Assembly (NCBI GenBank): GCA_041746975.1
Contig: JBGTGB010000211.1
Location: 1-13,020 of the forward strand
Direction of reading: 5' to 3'
DNA from: Haliea sp041746975
GTDB taxonomy: Bacteria; Pseudomonadota; Gammaproteobacteria; Pseudomonadales; Halieaceae
DNA length: 13,020 bases
The number at the start of each line of letters is the position of its first letter. The stretch's first letter is position 1. The translations under genes were made by a program, and so were the position numbers. The notes below the pieces were generated by a model, which was not told where the DNA came from, did no database searches, and saw nothing but the letters and a program-made list of their open reading frames with translations. Positions 6,461 through 13,020 of the stretch are shown piece by piece.

Positions 6461-8200
6461 ATGCAACACACCGCACTCGCCGACCAGATCGAAGAAGACC
6501 AGCACGAACCACACAGCTTCTTCACCACCTATATCTGGAGCCAGGACCACAAGGTCATTGCCATTCAGTATTCGATCATCGCAATCTTCGTCGGCCTGCT
6601 GGCGCTGGTCCTCTCGGGCCTGATGCGACTGCAGCTGGGCTTCCCCGATACTTTCGACTTTATCGACCCCAGCGCCTACCTGCAGTTTGTCACCATGCAC
6701 GGCATGATCATGGTTATCTACCTGCTCACGGCGCTATTACTGGGAGGCTTCGGCAACTACCTGATCCCGCTGATGATCGGCGCCAGAGACATGGTGTTCC
6801 CCTACCTCAATATGCTTAGCGTCTGGACCTACCTGCTGTCGGTAATCGTGCTGCTGGCGAGCTTCTTTGTTCCCGGGGGGCCCACCGGCGCCGGTTGGAC
6901 CCTGTACCCACCACAGGCGATCCTGCAGGGCACGCCCGGCTATGACTGGGGCATCATCCTGATGCTGGTTTCGCTGGCCATTTTCATCATCGCCTTCACG
7001 ATGGGCGGACTCAACTACGTGACCACCGTGCTGCAAGCGCGCACCCACGGCATGACCCTGATGCGCATGCCGCTCACTATCTGGGGCATCTTCACCGCCA
7101 CCGTACTTGGCCTGCTGGCTTTCCCCGCGCTGCTGGTCAGCGCAATCATGATGATGCTGGACAAGCTGATCGGCACCAGCTTCTTCATGCCGGCGCTGGT
7201 ATCGCTGGGCGAGACACTCGACTACAGCGGCGGTAGCCCGATCCTGTTCCAGCATCTGTTCTGGTTCTTTGGCCATCCCGAGGTCTACATCGTTGCCCTG
7301 CCCGCCTTTGGCATGGTGTCGGATGTGCTGGCGACCCATGCCCGCAAGAACATCTTCGGTTATCGCATGATGGTATGGGCCATAGTCGCCATCGGCGGCT
7401 TGAGCTTTGTGGTCTGGGCCCACCACATGTATGTCAGCGGCATGCACCCTGCATTTGGTTTCTTTTTTGCGACCACCACGCTGATCATCGCGATACCCAC
7501 CGCGATCAAGGTCTACAACTGGGTGCTGACCCTGTGGCGCGGCAACATCCAGCTGACTGTGCCGATGCTGTTTGCCATCGGTTTTATTTTTACCTTTACC
7601 CACGGCGGGCTGACCGGTCTTTTCCTGGGCAATGTCACCATCGCCCTGCCACTGTCCGACACCTACTTTGTGGTGGCGCACTTCCACATGGTCATGGGTG
7701 TATCGCCGATCATGGTGCTGTTCGCCGCCATCTACCACTGGTTCCCACTGGTATCGGGCAAGCAGTTGCATGTGGGGCTGGGCAAGGCCCACTTCTGGTT
7801 CACCTTCCTCGGTACCTACGCCATCTACCTGCCCATGCACTACCTCGGTTTCCTCGGGGTACCGCGGCGCTACTTCGCCATGGGTGGCACCGACTTCATC
7901 CCCGAGTCCGCGCAGTCACTCAATGCCAGCATCACCGTGGCAGCGCTGATTGTAGGCCTGAGCCAGCTGATCTTCATTTACAACCTGATCTGGAGCCTGC
8001 GCCGGGGCGAGCCCGCCGGGCACAACCCCTGGGGCGCGACCAGCCTGGAGTGGCAGACCCCGGATGTGCCACCGCGGCACGGCAACTGGGGCCCGGAGCT
8101 GCCGGTCGTGCATCGCTGGGCCTACGATTTCAGCGTCCCGGGGGCAGAGCGCGATTTCATTCCGCAGAACGAGCCCAATGCAAAAGGAGCTGAAGGATGA
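6461..8200 (+). CDS. coxA: Cytochrome c oxidase subunit I (A1-type haem-copper oxidase)
   Basis: A 579-aa protein, starting at an ATG 11 bp after subunit II; the frame is open upstream only as an out-of-frame extension through coxB. It forms the catalytic core that reduces O2 to water and pumps protons. About 12 transmembrane helices are visible. Ligands: His80 and His409 for the low-spin haem, His407 for the high-spin haem, and His272, His321 and His322 for CuB. Tyr276 in GHPEVY is the expected cross-linked tyrosine. Glu274 in the same motif marks the A1 subtype. Asp110 (GARDMVFP) fits the D-channel entrance and Lys350 (IPTAIKVYNW) the K channel, so proton pumping should be intact. The hydrophilic C-terminal tail (about 515-579) is ordinary. 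The stop overlaps the next start (ATGA). Confidence 0.97.
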   Translation: MQHTALADQIEEDQHEPHSFFTTYIWSQDHKVIAIQYSIIAIFVGLLALVLSGLMRLQLGFPDTFDFIDPSAYLQFVTMHGMIMVIYLLTALLLGGFGNYLIPLMIGARDMVFPYLNMLSVWTYLLSVIVLLASFFVPGGPTGAGWTLYPPQAILQGTPGYDWGIILMLVSLAIFIIAFTMGGLNYVTTVLQARTHGMTLMRMPLTIWGIFTATVLGLLAFPALLVSAIMMMLDKLIGTSFFMPALVSLGETLDYSGGSPILFQHLFWFFGHPEVYIVALPAFGMVSDVLATHARKNIFGYRMMVWAIVAIGGLSFVVWAHHMYVSGMHPAFGFFFATTTLIIAIPTAIKVYNWVLTLWRGNIQLTVPMLFAIGFIFTFTHGGLTGLFLGNVTIALPLSDTYFVVAHFHMVMGVSPIMVLFAAIYHWFPLVSGKQLHVGLGKAHFWFTFLGTYAIYLPMHYLGFLGVPRRYFAMGGTDFIPESAQSLNASITVAALIVGLSQLIFIYNLIWSLRRGEPAGHNPWGATSLEWQTPDVPPRHGNWGPELPVVHRWAYDFSVPGAERDFIPQNEPNAKGAEG

Positions 8201-8877
8201 AATTCTTCAAAATATTGGGCACCAAGCCCTGGCTCGACCCTACCATGGTGAGTACCGCCGGGGTCGCGGTAGCGGTCGACCCGCTGGCGGCACCGCGTAC
8301 CGCCTTGCGCTTTATCATGGGCTTCATCAGCGTGCTGTTTTTCCTCTTCATTATCACCTTCCTGGCGCGCTCCCAGTATCCGGACTTTCAGGCCCTGGCA
8401 GGGCAGCCCTGGCAGCCGTTCACCGACCCAACCCGACTCTGGCTCAACACCATCCTCCTGGGCCTCAGCAGCGTGGCCTTGCAGTGGGGCCTGTGGTCGG
8501 CGCGGCACGAGCAGGTCAACCGGGCGGTGGCCGGCATCAGCGCGGCGGTATTCTTTGCTGTGGCCTTCCTGGTGGCACAACTGGAACTGTGGCGCCACCT
8601 GCAGGGCATGGGCTACTACGTCAATACCAATCCTGCCAACAGCTACTTCTACCTGCTCACTGCGGTGCACGGGTTGCACATCCTCGGCGGTCTGATAGTG
8701 CTTGCCAACGTCGTGTTCCGGGTCTGGTACGACGGCGCCATGGCCCGGCTGAGTGGGCCGCTCACACTCTGCACCCACTACTGGCACTTCCTGCTCGTGG
8801 TCTGGCTGCTGCTGTTTGCCCTGCTCACCGCCCGCGTCGAAACCATCAACCTGTTGGCAGCCCTGTGCGGCTTCTGA
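8197..8877 (+). CDS. Cytochrome c oxidase subunit III family protein, first copy
   Basis: A 226-aa protein; the ATG overlaps the subunit I stop by 4 bp and follows an AGGAG site. Five hydrophobic helices are visible at about 38-56, 82-101, 111-131, 150-175 and 191-212, the number seen in short bacterial subunit III. The signature helices are AVHGLHILGGL (156-166) and THYWHFLLVVWLLLF (193-207), as in COX3. The first 35 residues are a soluble leader with no signal peptide. It is clearly different from the second copy downstream (no F-x-x-S-D/E motif in the first helix), so the pair may be old paralogues occupying two sites or alternative partners. The product probably binds subunit I and stabilises the proton-uptake side. 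The order resembles coxO in the Bradyrhizobium coxMNOP cluster. Confidence 0.85.
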   Translation: MKFFKILGTKPWLDPTMVSTAGVAVAVDPLAAPRTALRFIMGFISVLFFLFIITFLARSQYPDFQALAGQPWQPFTDPTRLWLNTILLGLSSVALQWGLWSARHEQVNRAVAGISAAVFFAVAFLVAQLELWRHLQGMGYYVNTNPANSYFYLLTAVHGLHILGGLIVLANVVFRVWYDGAMARLSGPLTLCTHYWHFLLVVWLLLFALLTARVETINLLAALCGF

Positions 8878-8887
8878 GGCAGCGCTC

Positions 8888-9568
8888 ATGAAACCAGCTG
8901 AACCCGTCAGCAGCGACTACACCGAGCCCGGCGTCCCCGGCATGGTCCGGGACTGGAGTACCGACAAGCAGGCCTTCGACATGCCCTGGGGCAAGTTGAT
9001 GATGTGGATCTTCCTGCTCAGTGATACCTTCATTTTCAGTGTCTTCCTTACCGGCTACATGAAAGTGCGACTGTCGGCCACCGATCCCTGGCCGCCAGTC
9101 AGCGAGATCTTCGCCCTGACCATAGGCGGCGTTCACCTGCCGCTGCTGTTAATCGCCATCATGACGTTTATCCTGATCACCAGTAGCGGCACCATGGCCA
9201 TGGCGGTGAACTATGCCTATCGCGGCGACCGCCGCCGCACCGTGATCCTGATGGCCGCCACCGCCGTGCTCGGCGCCAGTTTTGTTGGCCTGCAGGCCTT
9301 CGAATGGACCAAGCTGATCCAGGACGGAGTGCGCCCCTGGGGCAACCCCTGGGGCGCCGCCCAGTTCGGCTCCACCTTTTTCATGATCACCGGCTTCCAC
9401 GGCCTGCACGTGAGCGCCGGCGTCATTTACCTCGCCATCATCGCCCGTAAAGTGGCACGGGGGGACTACGAGAAAAAGGGCTATGCTATCGTCGAGATCA
9501 CCGGCCTCTACTGGCACTTCGTGGCCCTGGTCTGGGTCTTCATCTTCGCCTTCTTCTATCTGTGGTAA
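8888..9568 (+). CDS. coxC: Cytochrome c oxidase subunit III, second copy
   Basis: A 226-aa protein starting at an ATG 10 bp after the previous stop; GAGG lies 8 nt upstream, partly within that stop. Five helices lie at about 37-58, 80-100, 117-136, 160-186 and 203-224. The first carries WIFLLSDTFIFSVFL, the usual F-x-x-S-E-x-x-F region of subunit III with Asp for Glu. FHGLHVSAGVIYL (170-182) and GLYWHFVALVWVFIF (206-220) are the classic COX3 signatures. It looks closer to standard subunit III than the first copy does. It ends with TAA, which forms part of the next gene's ribosome site. Confidence 0.9.
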   Translation: MKPAEPVSSDYTEPGVPGMVRDWSTDKQAFDMPWGKLMMWIFLLSDTFIFSVFLTGYMKVRLSATDPWPPVSEIFALTIGGVHLPLLLIAIMTFILITSSGTMAMAVNYAYRGDRRRTVILMAATAVLGASFVGLQAFEWTKLIQDGVRPWGNPWGAAQFGSTFFMITGFHGLHVSAGVIYLAIIARKVARGDYEKKGYAIVEITGLYWHFVALVWVFIFAFFYLW

Positions 9569-9573
9569 GGAGG
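9566..9573 (+). promoter_or_regulatory. Perfect Shine-Dalgarno overlapping a stop codon
   Basis: TAAGGAGG is fully complementary to the 16S 3' end. Its TAA is the stop codon of subunit III, and the ATG of subunit IV follows 5 nt later. Terminating ribosomes would sit directly on the next start signal, so strong coupled expression of the small subunit is expected. Confidence 0.85.
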
Positions 9574-9578
9574 ATTAC

Positions 9579-9899
9579 ATGAGCGATACCGCGGGCGAAC
9601 AGCACCCCATTGGCGTCTACCTCAAGATCTGGCTGCTGCTGTTTGTGCTCAGCGCCTTTTCCTATATGGTCGATTACTTCGAGGTGCAGGGCTACCTGCG
9701 CTGGACCCTGATCCTGATCTTCATGACCCTGAAGGCAGGCCTTATCGTCGCCATCTTCATGCACTTCCAGTGGGAACGGCTGGCGTTGAAATACACCCTA
9801 CTGCTGCCGACTCTGGCAATCCTGGTGCTGATTGCCCTGATGATGATTGAGGGTGACTACACATTCGCTACCCGGCACAACTTCTTCGACCCCGGATGA
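9579..9899 (+). CDS. Cytochrome c oxidase subunit IV (prokaryotic type)
   Basis: A 106-aa membrane protein; the start is fixed by the perfect TAAGGAGG site just upstream, though the frame is open further 5'. Three helices are visible: about 13-32 (YLKIWLLLFVLSAFSYMVDYF region), 38-60 (LRWTLILIFMTLKAGLIVAI) and 71-92. The short MHFQWER loop after the second helix is typical of COX4_pro/CoxD-like subunits. It is an accessory subunit packing against subunits I and III, with no catalytic residues. Its stop overlaps the start of the SCO gene by 4 bp. Confidence 0.88.
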   Translation: MSDTAGEQHPIGVYLKIWLLLFVLSAFSYMVDYFEVQGYLRWTLILIFMTLKAGLIVAIFMHFQWERLALKYTLLLPTLAILVLIALMMIEGDYTFATRHNFFDPG

Positions 9900-10585
9900 G
9901 CATGCAGCCTCGCCAGCGGATGTTGCTGGGCTTTGTCCTGGCAAATAGCGCTATCGCCGCGGTAGCCGCGGTACTGTTATTGAATCGGCCACTACCTCCG
10001 CCCCAGATCGAGGGCGTGCTGCTGCCCCAGGCGCGAGCGCTGGCGCCGTTTGAGCTGACCGACCACCGCGGCGACAAGTTCAGCAACAGCGACCTCAAAG
10101 GCCGCTGGCACCTGGTCAGCTATGGCTTCACCACTTGCCCTGACGTCTGCCCTGCAACCCTGGCCGAGCTTGCCAGTTTCCGCAGCCAGCTGGCGCCAGA
10201 AATCCAGCGCGACCTGCAGGTGCTGTTCTACAGTGTGGACCACCGCCGGGACACACCGGCTCAGCTGGCCAGCTATGTCTCCTTCTTCGACCCCGGCTTT
10301 ACCGGCCTGACGGCCACGGCGGGAGATGAAGCGGGTGCGGCCGCCTTTGCCAGCAGCCTGGGCATCATGTCCGTGCTGGAACCGGCAGAGGGCACCACCC
10401 TGGAAGACGGCGACTATCAGGTCGGTCACGGAGTGTCGCTGTTGTTGCTGAATCCCGACGGCGAGCTCCAGGCCGTGCTTGAGCCGGGGCGCATCGATGC
10501 CCTGGGATTCCCCGGCTTTGACATTGCCACCCTGGTCCGGGACTACACCGCCATCCGAACCCACCTGAGGAACAATCATGTTTGA
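9896..10585 (+). CDS. SCO1/SenC-type copper chaperone
   Basis: A 229-aa protein with an N-terminal anchor (about 9-29) and a periplasmic thioredoxin-fold domain. It carries the SCO copper site: Cys81 and Cys85 in TTCPDVCP, plus distal His178 in YQVGHGVSL. FYSVDHRRDTP and LLNPDGELQAVL are family-typical. The role is to deliver copper to, or keep reduced the thiols of, the CuA site of the subunit II encoded upstream. The start at 9896 overlaps the previous stop (ATGA); an ATG two codons later is a minor alternative. It is the only oxidase assembly factor in the window. Confidence 0.93.
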   Translation: MSMQPRQRMLLGFVLANSAIAAVAAVLLLNRPLPPPQIEGVLLPQARALAPFELTDHRGDKFSNSDLKGRWHLVSYGFTTCPDVCPATLAELASFRSQLAPEIQRDLQVLFYSVDHRRDTPAQLASYVSFFDPGFTGLTATAGDEAGAAAFASSLGIMSVLEPAEGTTLEDGDYQVGHGVSLLLLNPDGELQAVLEPGRIDALGFPGFDIATLVRDYTAIRTHLRNNHV

Positions 10586-11033
10586 GAATGAACATCCCGC
10601 ACGCCGCGCAGCGCTGTTGTCGAGGGAATACGTCCACAGCAAGGACAAGGCGGGCTGGCTGGGCCTGTACGCAGAAGATGCCATCATCCAGGACCCCATC
10701 GGGGTCTCCCACATTGATCCGGAGGGCCACGGCCACCGGGGGCCGGCGGCGCGGGAAGCTTTCTGGGACAATTTCATTGCGCCGGTGGACATCCGCATCG
10801 AGATCCTGGAATCCTTCGCTGCTGCTGATGAAGTCGCCAACCACGTCAATCTGACCATCACCATCGACGGCGGCGAGGGCAAGACCCTGCAACAGAAAGT
10901 GCACGGGATTTTCACCTACCACGTCGATGCCCAAGGCAAGCTGTTATCCCTGCGCGGCTTCTGGGAGACTGGTGACCCCCGCAATGCCCTGATGGAAATC
11001 GACGCGGAGGGCAACCTGAAGGCGCTGGCCTGA
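10578..11033 (+). CDS. NTF2-like / ketosteroid-isomerase-like protein
   Basis: A 151-aa soluble protein; the ATG overlaps the SCO stop by 8 bp and is preceded by GAGGAA. It shows the NTF2/SnoaL cone-fold pattern: an N-terminal helix, then DKAGWLGLYAEDAIIQDPIG, a K/R-G loop and a mixed sheet ending VHGIFTYHVDAQGKLLSLRGFWE. From memory it resembles Mycobacterium tuberculosis Rv0760c, a ketosteroid-isomerase-like protein, especially around QDPIG. By that alignment Asp39 would occupy the place of the general-base Asp38 of bacterial ketosteroid isomerase. No signal peptide or metal site is seen. It is translationally coupled to the oxidase genes, yet its relatives suggest lipid or steroid chemistry. 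The actual substrate is unknown. Confidence 0.8.
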   Translation: MFENEHPARRAALLSREYVHSKDKAGWLGLYAEDAIIQDPIGVSHIDPEGHGHRGPAAREAFWDNFIAPVDIRIEILESFAAADEVANHVNLTITIDGGEGKTLQQKVHGIFTYHVDAQGKLLSLRGFWETGDPRNALMEIDAEGNLKALA

Positions 11034-11113
11034 GCGCTTCCCTATCCCGGGAGGGATCAGTATGCTTGCCCTGAGAATAATGAGCCCGGGTACCGGGCGC
11101 TGCAGGGAGTGGC
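11034..11113 (+). promoter_or_regulatory. 80-bp spacer with two small hairpins
   Basis: This is the only sizeable gap in the block. ATCCC-ggga-GGGAT (11044-11057) and GCCCGG-gta-CCGGGC (11084-11098) are perfect short inverted repeats. Neither is followed by a T-run, so intrinsic termination is not supported; they may be attenuating or processing structures that lower or separate expression of the lipid genes. I see no clear promoter hexamers. Confidence 0.35.
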
Positions 11114-12688
11114 ATGGCAAGTATCCGAGAATTACTCAAGGACATCGACGCGGCACCGGCTGGACCTGAGGTTGCCGCCATCTTTGACTTCGACGGCACG
11201 GTCATTTCCGGCTATTCCGCAACCCTGTTCATTCGCGAGCAACTGCGCCGCGGAGATCTGAAAGCCCGGGAATTGATTGAACTGGTGCAGGCCATGGCCA
11301 GCTTCGGTCTCGGCAGTATGGGCTTCTCGGCGATGATGACCGTGACGGCACAGTTCCTGCGCGGTATCGATGAAGACAGCTACCACGAGTTCGGGGAAAC
11401 CCTGTACCAGGACCAGATCGCGCGCCGGGTTTACCCCGAGTCCCGCGCGCTTATCGACGCCCATCACGCCAAGGGCCACACGGTGGCGATCATTTCCTCG
11501 GCCACCTGTTACCAGGTCGAGCCTGCGGCGCGGGACCTGGGCATAGAGCATGTCATGTGCACGGCGCTGGAGGTTGAAGATGGCAAGTTCACCGGCGGCG
11601 TCGTCCGTCCCACCTGCTTTGGCCAGGGCAAGGTAGACGCTGCCGAACAGCTGGCGGTGGAACAGGGCGCTGATCTCGACCAAAGTTTCTTCTACAGCGA
11701 TAGCCAGGACGATCTACAGCTGTTGGAGCGCGTGTGCTATCCGCGGGTGCTGAACCCCAGCAGTCGCCTCCTGGGGATCGCCCGCGACCGACAATGGCCG
11801 GTGGTGCGCTTCACCAGCCGCGGGCGCCCCTCCGTCGCCCAGTACGTCCGCTCTGCGGCGGCCACGGTCAGCCTGGTACCCACTTTTCTGGCGGGGCTAC
11901 CCGTCTACGCCCTGACCCGCTCCAGACGCCAGTCACTCAATTTCTCCCTCTCCCTGTTCGCCGACACCGCCAGTGCCTTGATCGGCCTGGACCTCAACGT
12001 CAAGGGTCAGGAGAACCTGTGGTCGCACCGCCCAGCCGTGTTCATCTTCAATCACCAGAGCAAGGCCGACGTGGTCATCATGGCCAGCCTGCTGCGGCGC
12101 GACATGGCCGGGGTGGGCAAGAAGGAAATACGCGACATGCCGGTCATTGGCAGGGTGCTGGAACTGGGCGGCGTGGTGATGATCGACCGCGCCAATTCCG
12201 CCAGCGCCATTGAGGCCATGGCGCCGCTGGTGGAAGCCATGCGGGAAGAGGGCAAATCGGTGGCGCTGGCACCCGAGGGCACCCGCAGCATCTCGCCGCG
12301 ACTGGGCGCGTTCAAGAAGGGCGCCTTTCACCTGGCGATGCAGGCCGGAGTTCCCATAGTCCCTATCGTAATCCGCAATGCCGGCGATGTGGCACCGAAG
12401 GGCGAATTTGTGTTCCGGCCCGCCATCGTCGACGTCGAGGTGCTGGAGCCCATCGATACTTCGGCCTGGACGACGGCGACGCTGGACCAGCATGTGCGCG
12501 AGGTACGCAACCTGTTCCTGCGCAGCCTGCGCCAGCCCCTGGAACAGGAAGCGGCGCAGACCTCTGGCCGCGCGGCACCAAAGCCCAAATCCAAGCCCAA
12601 CTCCAAAGCCAAGCCGAAGCCGAAGCCGAGGCCCAAGACTAAATCCAGACCTAAATCCAAATCCGGATCGCGGGCAGCCAGGTCGTGA
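11114..12688 (+). CDS. plsC: Fused HAD-IB phosphatase / PlsC 1-acylglycerol-3-phosphate acyltransferase
   Basis: A 524-aa bifunctional protein; GGGAG lies just before the ATG. Residues about 20-225 are a HAD-IB (SerB-like) hydrolase with motif I DFDGT (Asp25, Asp27), motif II ISSA (127-130), motif III Lys173 (GQGK) and motif IV YSDSQDD (194-200), all intact. A hydrophobic, possibly membrane-associated stretch (about 245-265) links it to a PlsC acyltransferase (about 290-475). That domain has NHQSKAD (His314, Asp319), VMIDR and PEGTR (387-391). The likely roles are acylation of lysophosphatidate, and possibly dephosphorylation of a lipid phosphate or another small phosphate. Residues 489-520 are a basic Pro/Lys/Ser tail. 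The same fusion is known from M. tuberculosis Rv2483c, where it also sits beside plsB2. The stop overlaps the next start by 4 bp. Confidence 0.9.
   Translation: MASIRELLKDIDAAPAGPEVAAIFDFDGTVISGYSATLFIREQLRRGDLKARELIELVQAMASFGLGSMGFSAMMTVTAQFLRGIDEDSYHEFGETLYQDQIARRVYPESRALIDAHHAKGHTVAIISSATCYQVEPAARDLGIEHVMCTALEVEDGKFTGGVVRPTCFGQGKVDAAEQLAVEQGADLDQSFFYSDSQDDLQLLERVCYPRVLNPSSRLLGIARDRQWPVVRFTSRGRPSVAQYVRSAAATVSLVPTFLAGLPVYALTRSRRQSLNFSLSLFADTASALIGLDLNVKGQENLWSHRPAVFIFNHQSKADVVIMASLLRRDMAGVGKKEIRDMPVIGRVLELGGVVMIDRANSASAIEAMAPLVEAMREEGKSVALAPEGTRSISPRLGAFKKGAFHLAMQAGVPIVPIVIRNAGDVAPKGEFVFRPAIVDVEVLEPIDTSAWTTATLDQHVREVRNLFLRSLRQPLEQEAAQTSGRAAPKPKSKPNSKAKPKPKPRPKTKSRPKSKSGSRAARS
12578..12662 (+). 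repeat. Degenerate repeat encoding the Lys/Pro-rich tail
   Basis: A run of imperfect 6-bp units (Lys codon alternating with a Pro, Ser, Ala or Thr codon; CCCAAA, TCCAAG, CCGAAG and similar) covers the 3' end of the HAD-PlsC gene. It places Lys or Arg at every second residue from about 490 to 518. It looks like replication-slippage expansion and is a likely site of length variation among relatives. Confidence 0.7.
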
Positions 12689-13020
12689 GTCTGGACGACA
12701 AGTTCACTGCCAGCCCCTGGCCCGCCAGCGACGCACCTGTGGTCTTCATCCTTGACGCCCGCAACGGTTTCGAGCAGGAACTGCTGGAACGCTGGATTGC
12801 AACCCACGCCGAGACCCGACAGGGCGAGGGGCGCAAGAGCATGCACCTGAGCCTGGACCTTGGCGATGACCGCCGCGGGATCGACACCGGCAGCCTACGC
12901 GAGCAGCTTGCCGCCACCGACGAGACCATCATTGCCCCCCTGCGGGTCGCCTGGACACCGCCCATGGCCGCCATCAATTCCGGACCGCGGGTCCGGGATC
13001 TGATAATGGGCGACCCCCGC
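12685..13020 (+). CDS. plsB: Partial gene: PlsB-like glycerol-3-phosphate 1-O-acyltransferase, N-terminus
   Basis: The frame opens at GTG 12685, overlapping the upstream TGA (GTGA), and stays open to the window edge: 112 codons with no stop. Only the N-terminal region is present, and the catalytic HxxxxD and later motifs lie outside. What is visible fits the PlsB family: VVFILDARNGFEQELLERW (a sentence-like opening helix), an acidic stretch, then the strand APLRVAWTPP (94-103) and GPRVRDLIMGDPR (110 onward), which matches the 'RV.W.PP ... LL.GDP.RP' pattern of long PlsB and PlsB2 proteins. The position next to a HAD-PlsC fusion strongly supports this. The product would make 1-acyl-glycerol-3-phosphate, the substrate of the PlsC domain upstream. 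No in-frame ATG before 12841. Confidence 0.7.
   Translation, partial: MSLDDKFTASPWPASDAPVVFILDARNGFEQELLERWIATHAETRQGEGRKSMHLSLDLGDDRRGIDTGSLREQLAATDETIIAPLRVAWTPPMAAINSGPRVRDLIMGDPR

Noticed and set aside
6737..7840. Long minus-strand ORF opposite subunit I
   Set aside because: It is antisense to an unambiguous oxidase gene, its product is His/Gln/Gly-rich low-complexity sequence, and it matches no family I recognise; typical GC-rich shadow frame.

Overview
This 13 kb window is GC-rich (about 60% or more by eye) apart from one AT-rich intergenic block near 4.19-4.36 kb. It looks like a chromosomal segment of a gammaproteobacterium, perhaps a marine, lipid-storing lineage such as the Halieaceae/Cellvibrionales group. 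That placement rests on gene content and codon style only and is tentative. I see no tRNA, rRNA, insertion sequence, CRISPR array or phage gene.

Left arm (1-4.1 kb): three envelope or signalling genes. A minus-strand lipoprotein carries Sel1-like repeats, a coiled coil and a C-terminal caspase-like (peptidase C14) domain in which both catalytic positions appear substituted (His to Tyr, Cys to Ala). Divergent from it, only 26 bp away, is a second lipoprotein, an alpha/beta-hydrolase with an intact-looking Ser-Asp-His set. Convergent with the hydrolase, and 21 bp from it, is a membrane-anchored Hanks-type Ser/Thr kinase on the minus strand. The kinase has a disordered N-terminus with repeated T-x-L motifs and one transmembrane helix.

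Middle (4.1-5.1 kb): a 360 bp gene-free, AT-rich divergent control region holds a 17 bp palindrome and an extended -10 promoter. It is followed by a small membrane protein with a central glycine-rich hydrophobic segment.

Main block (5.1-11.0 kb): a tightly packed plus-strand operon for a haem-copper terminal oxidase of A1 type. In order it encodes subunit II fused to two cytochrome c domains, subunit I, two different subunit III-family proteins, a three-helix subunit IV, an SCO-type copper chaperone and an NTF2/ketosteroid-isomerase-like protein. The genes overlap by 4-8 bp or are about 10 bp apart, which implies translational coupling. The order (cytochrome c-fused subunit II, subunit I, two subunit III-like proteins) recalls the coxMNOP cluster of Bradyrhizobium japonicum. 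No haem A/O synthase or CtaG-type copper chaperone gene lies in the window, so those functions must come from elsewhere.

Right arm (11.1-13.0 kb): after an 80 bp spacer with two small hairpins comes a fused HAD-IB phosphatase/PlsC acyltransferase with an unusual Lys/Pro-rich tail. It overlaps by 4 bp the start of a PlsB-like glycerol-3-phosphate acyltransferase gene that runs off the window. This HAD-PlsC then PlsB order matches the plsC/plsB2 pair of Mycobacterium tuberculosis (Rv2483c/Rv2482c), and the NTF2-like protein resembles Rv0760c. The lipid module downstream of the oxidase therefore has an actinobacteria-like gene set. Overall, the block couples a respiratory oxidase to phospholipid/neutral-lipid synthesis genes on one strand.
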